NCBI GenBank assembly: GCA_037178975.1
Contig: JASJZH010000002.1
Location: 3,534,001 to 3,598,000, forward strand
DNA length: 64,000 bases
Source: Oscheius tipulae
Lineage: Eukaryota; Nematoda; Chromadorea; Rhabditida; Rhabditidae
Direction of reading: 5' to 3'
A program made the position numbers and the translations under genes. The notes below the pieces were generated by a model. That model had not been told where the DNA came from, made no database searches, and saw nothing but the letters and a program-made list of their open reading frames with translations. Positions 54,470-64,000 of this stretch are shown here, piece after piece (the stretch's first letter is position 1; every line of letters begins with the position of its first letter).

Positions 54470-55385
54470 CGGAATCGCGAAGCGCGCAACTAAAAGTTTA
54501 GTTACTAATTTCTCTTGTTAACTTGCTCTAATTGTCAGAACTTGTAACTTGATTTGTCAACTTCAACTCGCTTCTTCTTCTCGAAGTCAGCCGTTGCATC
54601 TGAGCATTGCTTGTTGCAAAACGAAATGAAACTAAGTAGCTGTTTTGGTAGTCTACTGATAGAAATTCTTACAATTGTCTAGAAAGATGGAGAAACGAAG
54701 ACTAATCTCGGTGAAAAAGTCGGCTTGACAGCACAGACGTCGAAGAGTTGGAGTTGCGATCGAACAAGTGTAGTCATCCAGGACAGGAGCTCAGACTTCC
54801 AGCAGCGTCTACTGCCATGAGCTTGATCAAACGAACAAATTCTGATGACTGCTGTGTTGTTCTCTCCAAGTAGGTTTGAAAAGTCTTCTTTCTGCAAAAT
54901 GCTCCATTCGGTAGGTCGTCTCTTCCAGTAACAGATACCAGAAAAAATTGGAATTTGACGAAAAGGAAACACTCCCAACAATTTATTTTCAGATTTCCTG
55001 GTCCTCTTTGGTAGGAATCCTACACCACCTCGGCACCGCCCTAGCCTCTAATACCCGATTTGAGCCCCTCCGAAGCGCATCCGAAACCCAAATCGGCTCA
55101 CCGGGCTAAAGACTGAAGCTTTCGGATCTGGATTACTTGGGACAATCCCAGACTCTAGTCAAGGTGATAGAGAATAAGCGAAAGCGAGACAAGAGTTTGG
55201 AAAAATAGAGGCACTTCACCTAGGAAATTTGTAGAAGACGACATCACAGCAGGGCAGCAGACCTTGTAACTGCTGGACTAGAAGCGAGTTGAAGTTGACA
55301 AATCAAGTTACAAGTTCTGACAATTAGAGCAAGTTAACAAGACAGCCTAGTAACTAAACTTTTCGTTTTGCGCTTCGCGATTTCG
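54470..55385. mobile_element. 916-bp DNA transposon (MITE-like) with 106-bp terminal inverted repeats and TA target duplication
   Basis: The left end (54470-54575) and right end (55280-55385) are inverted copies of about 106 bp with few differences; a 50-bp core is identical. The ends begin CG(G/A)AATCGCGAAGCGC and are flanked on both sides by TA (54468-54469 and 55386-55387), the target duplication used by Tc1/mariner-type and related elements. The interior has no recognisable transposase; a 100-codon minus-strand frame at 54679-54981 has no known motif. The element is probably non-autonomous. The near-identity of the ends suggests fairly recent insertion. It sits between a small plus-strand gene and the 3' end of the ABU-like gene. 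Confidence 0.88.
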
Positions 55386-55620
55386 TATCAGATGTAGAAC
55401 CACCTAGGCGTGTCAGACCGGCATGCTGACATGCCTAGAACTACCTTTTGAAGTCAACAAGCCACCATGTCCAGCGTATTTGATATAACAGATCGAGGGG
55501 AGCTATGATAGGATTTGGAAGTTTGCACTTCGTCAACTCGACAATATCAGATGTTCTATTCTTGAGAGACTTGATTAGCTTGACCTTCTTTCCTAATCAA
55601 ACAAGGTTGTGGGAAAATAC

Positions 55621-55626
55621 TTTATT
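55621..55626 (-). terminator. AATAAA polyadenylation signal of the ABU-like gene
   Basis: Minus-strand AATAAA 70 bp past the stop codon. Confidence 0.6.
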
Positions 55627-55695
55627 ATTAGCATACAATAGAAGTTCTGTTCTTTATACAGACAACAAGACGTCGTACTCTCATCAGTACGATAC

Positions 55696-56987
55696 CTAGC
55701 GACGACGACAGCAGCTGCCTCCGCACTGGGAGAATCCGGAGCTGCAACCGCATCCGGATCCGCTGGAAGAGCATGGGACAACGATCTGAGCGGCCTGTTG
55801 ACAGGTCTGCTGACAGGTGGACTGGCAGAGAGGAGCGCACTGGATGGTAGCAGTGTTCTGGCAGTTGTTCATGCAACTGTTCTGGCAGCTATTCTGGCAC
55901 TGGTTCTGCTGCTGCTGAACAACGATGACCTGGGGCTGAGAGTTTCCGCAGCTGTTCTGAATCCGATTTGTCATGGGTCAAGTGAATAGAAACTAACGGA
56001 ACACTGGTTATTGCAAGACGACACGCACGTTGGGGTTGAACAGGCGCTCTGGCATTGGTTGGAGCACGAGCTCTGACAGTTGTTTCCGGACTGGGCGACG
56101 ATGATGATGGGCTGCTGTTGGGTGCAAGAAGAGGAGCACGAGGGCATGCACTGAGGCTGACAGGTAGGCTGACAGGCATTCTGGCAAGAGCTTTGGCAGG
56201 ACTGGATGCAGATGGGAGTCTGACACGAGGACTGGCACTGGTTCTGGCAAGTGTTCTGGCAGGAGTTCGAGTTGCCCTGGACGACGATGATCGGCTGCTG
56301 ACTGCCTAAATCCTCTTGATTATTGTCATATTGTGAACAGTCCAACCACCACAAGCTGGGGCACACTGGGACTGACAGTTGCAGTTGTTGGACTGACAGG
56401 TACTTTGGCAAGTGTTCTGGCAGGCGTTGCACTGGTTCTGAGCCTGTTGGAGAACGATGATTGGCTGCTAAACCCTCTTTTGTTATGGATTAAAGAGCAA
56501 AAACTCACAGAGGACCCGCCGCATTGAGGAGCACAAGCGTTGGAGCAGGTCTGTCCACAGGATGGGGCAGAGCAAGAACTCATACAGGAGGACTGGCATT
56601 GGTTGCACTGCTGCTGTTGCTGGAGAAGAATGACCTGCTGTCCACCTCCACACTGCTGGTTACCTAAACTTTATGTTTAACAACATTAAACGAAAAGAAC
56701 TCACAGCTGGGAGCGCAAGAAGACTGACAGACAGGTGTGGCGCAGGAGCTCTGACATTGTTGCATACAGACGGGGACACAGCTGGACTGCTGAGGACAGC
56801 AGGAGCTAGAGGAGGAACTGCAGCACTGCCTCTTTGCTCTGGAGAGAGCCAACGGCTTCTTCTAGAGACTGAGAGTTAGACAAAGAGACAAAAAAGTAAG
56901 AACCTCCTCATCGGGCTTGGACTCGTCCGCGAAAGCGGAGTAAGTAGCCAACAAAAACACGACGAGTGCGAGCGAGCGGCGGACCAT
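55696..56987 (-). CDS. ABU/PQN-like secreted Cys/Gln-repeat protein
   Basis: The start at 56987 opens a signal peptide (VRRSLALVVFLLATYSAFA), followed by a dibasic site (SRAKRQ) and then only repeats. Each later exon starts with a Gln-rich hydrophobic block (QQVILLQQQQQ, QQPIIVLQQ, QQPIIVVQ, QPQVIVVQQQQ) and continues with closely spaced Cys units of the CxxxC type (NQCQNSCQNSCMNNCQN). Introns are 35-45 bp. This matches the nematode ABU/PQN (DUF139-type, prion-like Q/N) family, which is secreted; in Caenorhabditis several members build the pharyngeal cuticle and are induced when protein folding in the secretory pathway is stressed. The C-terminus is Cys/Gly-rich, ending CCRRR. A TATA box lies 31 bp upstream of the ATG. 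The total is about 350 aa. Confidence 0.85.
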
Positions 56988-57017
56988 TGCTTGTTCTGAG
57001 CATTGCCGGAGGGGCTC

Positions 57018-57025
57018 TTTTATAC
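57018..57025 (-). promoter_or_regulatory. TATA box of the ABU-like gene (TATAAAAG)
   Basis: Minus-strand TATAAAAG, its near edge 31 bp upstream of the ATG. The expected transcription start is therefore almost at the start codon, implying a leader of only a few bases. Confidence 0.6.
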
Positions 57026-58140
57026 GAGCCTGAGGGCGACGGAAGCCGGTCGGCTGTGCGACCTCCCTCGCGTGTGACTCATCTCTTCCGGATATGATGA
57101 GACGTGCTACTGTGTCAGGACAAATGACGTCTAGACCACTCATCAGTGTCGGCTACTGTACTGACATCGTTGGAGGATTGGAACTAGAGAGTACACAAAG
57201 ACGGTTTGGTCAATGGTCAACAGACAGTTCTAAAGATCAAAGTGCTGGACATGACTATTTTCTTCGAACTTCTTTCTTCTTCCAAAGAGAGCATCTTGTG
57301 AACAATTCAGTGACTTTCCTTGACCTGTACTGCGCTTAGAGTAGAGTACTCTAGTCGACATGATATATGATAAGACTTCTTTCCATAGCTTGATCTTCAA
57401 ACAATATAACTGGATTTCTTGAGAGTGCTCTTTTTTCTGATTGAATCACACGCTGCTCTCTGTGTTGCATGGCAAATTTGCAAACAATCCGCTCAGGCGG
57501 AGCAGAACACATTTCTCAGTGATATGATCTATCAGCAGCTTGTACCTATGGATCTGTAAAGTGTTGAGCGACCCCGAAGTAATATGAAGTGACCAGAGAT
57601 CTGTAGATGGGAACGTCCCAGACCAGTTCTCTCGTGTCTCCAACACGCGTCTGTGAGCATACAGATGGCGTAATCGATGTCGCTCATAACTGCATTCAAC
57701 TTTTTTAGTAGTTCCTGCTTGGGACAGGAGATGGGGCATCGGTTTGGAGAAGCTTTTTATGTAGTGATCAAAATTCAACTACACTCTGGTACTTTTTCCT
57801 ATCCGAAGCGGTACTCGCACTGTTTCAAAGATCTCAAAGATGAATTCAAATCAGTTTGAGCCAGAACATACTACCTTGACGGGTGGATTCAAAACAACTC
57901 GAAAGATTTCGGTCCAAGAGCCTCCTGCCAAGCTTGTTTTGATCTACGAAGAAATCACACAAATACGACTGACAAAGAGTGTAGTAAATTTTTCTTTCGA
58001 CTAATACGTGAGCCCACCTGCCCGAAGGATATAGAAAAACAGAAACACTCGCCAGTTGTCTAGTCAAAACTCAAAAATGTGAACACGGTTCTGTAACCTG
58101 TGTTTTCTCTTATCTGGGAGAGCCTCATCCTCGGACCCCG
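57026..58140. other. Region without a supported gene
   Basis: Minus-strand frames at 57446-57778 (110 codons) and 57846-58067 (73 codons) are open, but I found no motif, signal peptide or convincing splice between them. Presumed intergenic. Confidence 0.4.
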
Positions 58141-58148
58141 TATTTAAG
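58141..58148 (+). promoter_or_regulatory. TATA box-like element (TATTTAAG)
   Basis: Same octamer as upstream of the Thr-rich secreted gene; 52 bp before the putative ATG at 58200. Confidence 0.35.
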
Positions 58149-58199
58149 CACACTCCTTTCTGAATCGTCCGACTCTCTCTCTGTACTGGTCCCCTAACT

Positions 58200-58651
58200 A
58201 TGACGAAACCCAAAACCCCCGACACTGTCCAGTAGGTTTCACAAGCTGCTCTTCTAGACCTATATTGGGAGAGAAAGGACCGGAACCGTTTTCAGGATGA
58301 CCTTGTCTGGTCGGGACTCTTTGTCTCTGGGTCTTCCGGAACGGCTTCTCCTATCAACGACCAAAGCGAGGATGGGCGGTCGCGACTGCTCTCCAGCGTC
58401 CAAACACATTCCAACGGCCAGCCGGTCAGTATATTTGTCCTCACAAACACTTTTGTTTGTCTTGAAGCGCACTGATATTTGATAGTGAGCGGCGCCTTTG
58501 GAGAAAAAGCGACCGCACCCTCGAGTGCCCCCAAGGGGTTCTTTTTCAACCGAAGGAGACGGAGCACAGTCCTGGGAATAGCCTTGACCGCGTGGTGACC
58601 CAAATAGAAATCCAAATGGCCTTTTCTCTCACGAGGGGAAAAAGAGAATAA
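58200..58651 (+). CDS. Putative 108-aa protein of unknown function
   Basis: Exons 58200-58231, 58296-58424 and 58486-58651 join in one frame through two GT-AG introns of 64 and 61 bp, ending in a TAA that overlaps an AATAAA. A TATTTAAG element lies upstream. The product is basic with no signal peptide or known motif (starts MTKPKTPDTVQ, ends SLTRGKRE). It converges on the ZP gene with only 16 bp between stop codons. Support is only from frame consistency and flanking signals, so this is a weak call. Confidence 0.33.
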
Positions 58652-58667
58652 ATAGAATTTCTTGATG

Positions 58668-61462
58668 CTAGTAGTCGGGCATACCCTGCTTGTCTTTGAG
58701 CCTTCGAATCGACCGTCTGTAGAAATGCCGCTGCAAACAGATGACCATCACCAGGGCCACCTAAAGTTGACCCTTTGACTTTGTTTTAAGGAGACTGACC
58801 TCTGAGACGAGAGCCAGAGACAGGATTGATGTCTGCAGTGTGCTAAGCCTTTCGGCAACTACTGAAGCGACGGGATTGCTGTCAACCTGACTCCTCTGAC
58901 TGCCCTGTGAAACTGGACTGTCTGCCGTAAACACGGCCATCTGAATGACGTTGTTTGGACAGATAGGCCCAAACCTCTGCTGCCTCGACCTCGACTGTCA
59001 GTCTTTCCCGTCCATCCTTACTTCTCGGTCTTCTGCTTCCATAGTACACATTAGCTGCTTCAGGGGACGGGAGAGGATCATCCTCAGGAAGACCTCCGAG
59101 TGGAGAGGACAACATCCTGGTCTGGTATCCTTCTCCTTTGTCTATCCAACTTGTCGGCAAATTACCCGACTCTTTTTCTGAATCTGTTTGTGTGTTGTGC
59201 TCGTAAAACTGTACCCAGATTGGTAGCATCAACAATTTCCAGACCATAGTTTTCCTTATCCTCTTCTTGAACAGTTCCTGGACTCCAGGTGGAAGTAAAT
59301 TTCGAGGGTTGAGGTTCTGTAGCCGATTCCATGATTCCGTTACCGGTGAATCGAGATGAATCGAATGGTAGAGTTGTTGCTTCCTGAATGATGGGTTGAA
59401 TGGAAACTAAGAGCTTACCCGATAACTGTGAGAAGTTTGTGGAGTCAAATGGACAGTAGCTCTGAAAAGATACGTACACATTGTTGTTTAGGAAGAAAAC
59501 CTTGATAAGTCACTTGTGGAAGGTAGAGGCGAAGGAAAGGGTGCCTCTTCCCCAGCTCTTGGTTGCTCCAGTTCCTGAAGAGAATCCGATATGACCTTCT
59601 GCCAGTCAGTGGTAGTGGTTTCCATTGCTCTGTACTGAACCGGCACCGGTTTCAGATCTTTCTGGTTACAGGTCGGAGGCTGAAAGTTTGTTTCGAAGAG
59701 AATGCAACAACACTTACAGCAATTCCCTCACAGCCCTGTTCAGACTTTCGACACAGGGTTATTGAGCAGGAGAAGTGGACCATCACCTACGAATCTCTAG
59801 TATGACTGAGAAAAGACTGACTACCTGGTCAGCAAACTTGAAAGCCTTCATGTTGGTGTACACAAGGGAAAGATTGTCGTTGTATACGAGGTCCGGCACG
59901 AGATCTGTATCAATTACGCATCTGAAACTTGTTTTAACTGTTTGATTGGATTTACAGTAAAGTATAAGCTGACAAATGCTTTCCTCACCCTCTCTCATCG
60001 ACCAGTCTGTACTCTTCTCCTGCCTCGTTCCGAACCAGACAGCTGTGAACCAGAAAACCGCTCGAATCTGAATTTAGAGTTTGTATATTCTCGTCGTTTC
60101 TCACCCGTATCGCATGACCATCGATGCACAACACTGTCTCCAACATTGGCAAATCGGATTGGAACTCCTTCCAGTGTCTTCGCCAACACGTCATAGTGAC
60201 AAGTTGGTCCCTTTGATGATTCTTGGACAGGCATCGTGGTCAGATCACTAGAAGTTCTTGTTTTCAATTGATCATGACACTAACTTGACATCAATCTGTT
60301 GACTGACGTGGGTATCGAGCTGTCGATAGACACAACTCAGTCGATAGGCTCTGTCCCCGGCAGTGACCAGCAGTGGATGTCTCTGCACGACTACCGTAAC
60401 CTCGTAGGATACAGCCGGTGGGTTACTCTAAACTGGCGCCAAGTTAAACAGAAACCGGAGGATGTGGAGGACTAGTTTTTAGTTGACAAGATTCAATGGG
60501 ACAGTTGTTGGCAAAAAGCTGAAACTATTTAGTGCAATTACTGACCGTATGATGCCGTCGAACATTGCAGTCGCCCCGGTAGGGAATACTGAGGAGGACA
60601 GGGGTAGAGGTTGGGGAGTCGACGAACGACGAATGACAAGTACTGGAAACTGGCTTTTTTGCTGGAGGAATGAAAAGATGCTTATGGGAAGGATTGAAGG
60701 TCGCCGTTTGGGGCAAGCTGCGATTACCACAGCTACAAACTGGCTCCAAACCGACACTTTTCGAAGTGAGGAGAAGCTTATGGGAAAGGGAAAACAGTCA
60801 AGACTGTGACTCATGTCGCACATAATTACAAAGTGCTGTGGCATTTGCTCTGAACTGAGTTATTTTCCAAATTCCGAATAATTCAAATGTGAGTGAAAAC
60901 TGGAAGCCTTAGAGAGACTCCGTTTCAATGGTTCGGTAAGTTAGTCTGAACATTCCAATTCTCCAAACCGTAAAGGTGACTTGAAACTTTGTGGCCCTCG
61001 ATATGCTCGTACTGTAACTACCTTTTGTAAATATTTGAAATCGAACTTTTGGACCCTTTTACAAATTTTTGAACTTTTTTACTGTAACTAGTTAGGAAAC
61101 TAATTAGTGCAAGTTTTCCAAAAGAACTCTATTAAGTGCACCACAGTTAGTGGACAGACTTTGGTAGAGTTATTCTCTGTTGTCTCCCGACTTTTTGACT
61201 GCCTCTCTTGACTGTGACTCACTCTGAGAAGAAGAAGCCCTTGGCATAGATGTGGCCGGAAAAGTTCCCGATTGGCTTCACAAAGAGTTGGATGCCATCT
61301 GGAGTGCAGTCCTAAATATCTCTGCACAAATTACTCCCAGTAACCAACCAATCTCGGTGGATCGTGATAAAAAGCGGATGTTGGGTCACTCGTGGTCCTG
61401 TACGGTAGTAGATTGGCGCTGACTTGAAAGACTAGAAAAGGTAGTAGTGAATAAGAGATCAT
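58668..61462 (-). CDS. Cuticlin-like ZP-domain membrane protein
   Basis: The start at 61462 opens a signal peptide (MISYSLLPFLVFQVSA). Exon 1 (61349-61462) and exon 2 (61223-61311) give the ZP-N start: LDCTPDGIQLFVKPI and FSGHIYAKGFFFSE. Later exons give a Cys-rich part (RGDCNVRR near 60560), SYEVTVVVQRHPLLVTAGD (60400) with DRAYRLSCVY, CHYDVLAKTLEGVPIRFANV (60190) and GFLVHSCLV (60050). They continue with CVIDTDLVPDLVYNDNL, AFKFADQ and HFSCSITLCRKSEQGC (59930-59720), the expected ZP-C order with conserved Cys. A Ser/Thr/Pro-rich linker with basic cleavage candidates (GSRRPRSKD, 59030), a hydrophobic anchor (about 58790-58850 and 58745) and a basic cytoplasmic tail ending QGMPDY complete it. 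Nematode cuticlins of this build are cleaved and polymerise into extracellular matrix such as alae. The exons between 61220 and 60760 are not fully resolved. Confidence 0.85.
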
Positions 61463-62613
61463 GGTACAGTCGAGGAGAGAGGCTTGAACTGTCACTGTTA
61501 GGGCAACTTAGGGCGGGGCTGACCATATTTGAAAAAGAGCGCCGAGGAAAGACATACCGGTTACCAAATCCAATAGCCATTGTGAGGCTTATGCCGTCGG
61601 AGATCCATGCTGGAGGGGAAAAGGGGCAAAGGATTTTGTTGCGAACGAGTCAAAAAAAGTAGATAACCAGGGGAACATGTACAAGCGGTTGGAGCGCAAA
61701 GATGCGTCCATCTGTCTCTCTCTCTCTCTCTATTTTAGAAAGTTCAGGGTACTTCGACTCAGGCTTTGCATCAGTTCAGGGGAAGTACACGTTTGTTGAT
61801 CTGCTTTACTTCGTGTAAATTTCCTATAGGACCTCTCAGGATTTGAACAACCTGATACTTTAGTTGGCTTGTCTGATTCCTAGTCTCTTGACCAACTATA
61901 ATCAGAAACACGTCAAGCCTCAATGCTCTTGAAATATTTTTATCTTCAAACTTGGCTTCTCAGTCTGAGATCTTCTGTCTCATCTTGTCGCTATTGATTT
62001 AAACGTTGCTAACTCAACCATCTTACTCATTGTCAAGGTCTCTCTAGTCCTTCTCTTTCCCTTATGCCGAGACCTCTAGCCTGTTTCCTGGAATCAACAA
62101 CGTAGAAGCCTTGCGCTTCTTTCGCCCTTGTTTTAAACACGGAAGTTCTCTCAATAAGATCTCTGTCCTGCTCTGACCACTTCCTAACCTTGCCCTGGAT
62201 GAACAAACATTCTTGGAAAGAGTTCTTCCTTCCGAAATGTGGATCGTACCATGCAAATAGTGAACTGTTCGCAACAAAGTAATTACCAAAATGTTAGAGA
62301 AATTCTGGGGAGATCAAGATGTGACGGGAACTCGTGGACTGAAGAAAGTCGTACTCTCAATGGCAGTATCGATTCCAAACAGACTGTTCCCTAACAGATT
62401 CCCTCATTGGCAAACACTACAAGTTCAACCTTGGACGCTTTCCGAGGCAACTGTTCACTTGGTCAACCACTGGAACATGCTAGAGGGGGTTTCAGAATAG
62501 ACCATTTACTGACCAAAATCTGTACAAATATATCGGTTAGGCAGCACAATAGAAATCTGAAAGATACTCGTCGGGGAAAGAAGACAGGGGGAGATCGGGA
62601 GCCATTTTGATCT
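61463..62613. other. Intergenic region between VAB-9 and ZP genes
   Basis: A CT run lies at about 61712-61731. A plus-strand frame at 62291-62500 and a minus-strand frame around 62062-62290 are open, but neither has a motif, acceptor or signal peptide I can support. Confidence 0.4.
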
Positions 62614-63613
62614 TTAGGCCAACTCTGGAGGCGGGTGGTAGATGGTCTTTTCCTTGTAATGAATCTCCTCGTGGTCCTTGTCACAGATCAATAGCAGAGT
62701 TCCAGCGAAAGTCAAAACAATGGCTCCCCAAGCGATTCCATAAGACCAATCGACCTGAGATCTGTTTTGAGACAAACTGAAACGTTACATACCTCCCAAT
62801 CTCTTCTGGATCCGTAGTCTCTCATTTTGGAGTAGAATACTGCGGGGAAGACGATCAGAGCGATGAGTTCACAGAGAACGGCAAGAATGGCGAACCAGGT
62901 GGCGAAGCGGTAGCTATTGAACTTCTTTCGCGAGTCGGAAAAGCTTAGACCGCAGACGTTTAGGATGAAGGCAACGGCTGTGAGGACGACTGCGGCGATC
63001 ATCAGACCAGCTACGGCTTTGATATAGGCTGAAACAGTTGAATGAGTTTTGGAGACATGTCTAGACAGCCGGTATATTATGCCAGGAATCCCCATTCTTC
63101 CCCTCATACGGCACTGAGAGGCTGGACAAGCATGAAGAACAAATTGCCTCGTCTGAAGCAGGCAACCTTGTACTATCTCGATTGGTAGAGTTACCCGTAC
63201 GGTATAGATGGCTCAAATGCTCCAAACAGTAGGACTCTTTCATTTTATCCGGATTTAGAGGTATACCCGACCAAACAACTCACCACTGTCCCTCTGCGGA
63301 CTGTGACAATGTCCCGGCATGGGTGCCATTGGCAGTGGAGTGGCGTGAGTCGGCTCATTGTCAGAAGTGCACTCTAGAAAGAGTCCCGTCCGGAACGAGC
63401 CTAAAGATTCTATTATTTGGTCCGTATTGACACTTGCCTGATGTCAACCAGTAGGTCGAAGCAATTGAGACGATTCCTAACGCAATGGCTATCGCAAAAC
63501 ATAACAGTGATGCGATCTGAACAACATAAATCAAATATAGTACTTAAACGACTCACTTTGAGGGGTCGAAAGACAGAAACGGTCTCTATCGTGGTCGTTT
63601 GTGTGGCTGCCAT
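62614..63613 (-). CDS. vab-9: VAB-9/TMEM47-type four-pass claudin-like protein
   Basis: Epithelial junction protein that works with cadherin-catenin complexes and actin. It starts at 63613 with ETVSVFRPLKIASLLCFAIA (TM1), as in TMEM47. An extracellular loop with two Cys follows (LFLECTSDNEPTH, then GHCHSP). Then come TM2 (VAGLMIAAVVLTAVAFILNV), TM3 (FATWFAILAVLCELIALIVF) and TM4 (SYGIAWGAIVLTFAGTLLLI). It ends in a short acidic/Tyr tail (HYKEKTIYHPPPELA). The WSYGIAWGA motif before TM4 is typical of TMEM47/VAB-9. Introns are 36-45 bp except one of roughly 245 bp near 63035-63280, and the second intron begins with GC (CAG|GCAAGT). Length is close to 210 aa, as in the family. Confidence 0.86.
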
Positions 63614-64000
63614 GCCTGAAAATTGATGATCATAATAGCGGGGTAGGAGGAGAGGCGAGGATTTGATTGAACTGTCAATCAAGCGGCCTCATTGAACGGG
63701 CTCTCCCTCTACATTCCTATCCAAATTCAAAAAGGGATTTCAAGATGTCGAACGGTGTGCCCAAATAGGTCAACCCGTCGTCGCCTTGAACCCGAAACCG
63801 GTAGGGGGACATCTAATTTGCATGGAAGCGGGCAGTCAGGCGCGAAATGGTTGAGAGAGAGAACAGTGTTCCGATTGGAAATAGAGTGTGTGGCGGAGGG
63901 TAAATTGGATAAGGAGCCGATTATAAACAGCTGTTGCGGGATTTTATTAGTGGGAAGTAACTGATGTAGGCGAAAATAAACACAACTGTTCGCATTCAAG
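63614..64000. other. Upstream region of VAB-9 to window edge
   Basis: Nothing recognised; open frames on both strands lack motifs. Confidence 0.4.

Noticed and set aside
54679-54981. 100-codon minus-strand frame inside the transposable element
   Set aside because: No transposase motif (no DDE/D spacing or helix-turn-helix) recognised; probably chance.
57446-58067. Two minus-strand open frames (110 and 73 codons)
   Set aside because: No signal peptide, family motif or convincing splice link; no clear polyadenylation signal in the right place.
62062-62500. Open frames on both strands between VAB-9 and the ZP gene
   Set aside because: No known motif; considered a transposase relic but no catalytic residues or terminal repeats could be found.

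Overview
This is a 64 kb eukaryotic window from a compact animal genome, most likely a nematode. Introns are mostly 30-60 bp and end in a T-rich TTTCAG acceptor. Several genes belong to families found only in nematodes or typical of their cuticle: an ABU/PQN-like Cys/Gln-repeat secreted protein, a DUF148 (SXP/RAL-2)-like secreted protein and a cuticlin-type ZP protein; there is also a VAB-9/TMEM47-type claudin-like protein. I cannot name the species. All gene models below were assembled by eye from exons joined across GT-AG (rarely GC-AG) introns; family names come from protein motifs I recognise.

Left part (1-15 kb): the N-terminal part of an UNC-104/KIF1 kinesin (minus strand, cut by the window edge), a long gene-free stretch, a complete beta-tubulin, a small secreted Gly-zipper peptide gene (minus) with an odd in-frame stop, a broken copy of the XPF/ERCC4 nuclease domain, and a complete SMC5.

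Middle (15-35 kb): SZT2, the KICSTOR scaffold of the amino-acid/mTORC1 pathway, fills 13.4 kb directly behind SMC5. It is followed by a DUF148-like secreted protein that meets a Thr-rich secreted protein tail to tail, a gene-poor stretch, and the ketone-body enzyme SCOT/OXCT1.

Right-middle (35-51 kb): three genes lie head to tail on the plus strand with gaps of only 155-240 bp: an ACF1/BAZ1A-type chromatin remodelling subunit (WAC-DDT-PHD-bromodomain), an NRF1/EWG-like transcription factor and the Ral GTPase-activating complex subunit RALGAPB. This spacing, with splice acceptors abutting start codons, suggests a nematode operon. SMC5-SZT2 is a second candidate.

Right part (51-64 kb): mostly small secreted or cuticle-related genes (a 97-aa orphan, a Pro-rich peptide, a carboxypeptidase A, a small membrane protein, the ABU-like gene, a ZP/cuticlin and VAB-9) and one 916-bp DNA transposon with 106-bp inverted ends flanked by TA.

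No prokaryotic-type system (CRISPR, operator, origin) is present and I saw no convincing tRNA or rRNA gene. The most unusual observations are the exon/intron inverted duplication inside the ACF1 PHD region, the frameshifted and active-site-less ERCC4 relic, the TGA interrupting a glycine-zipper tail, and the putative operons.
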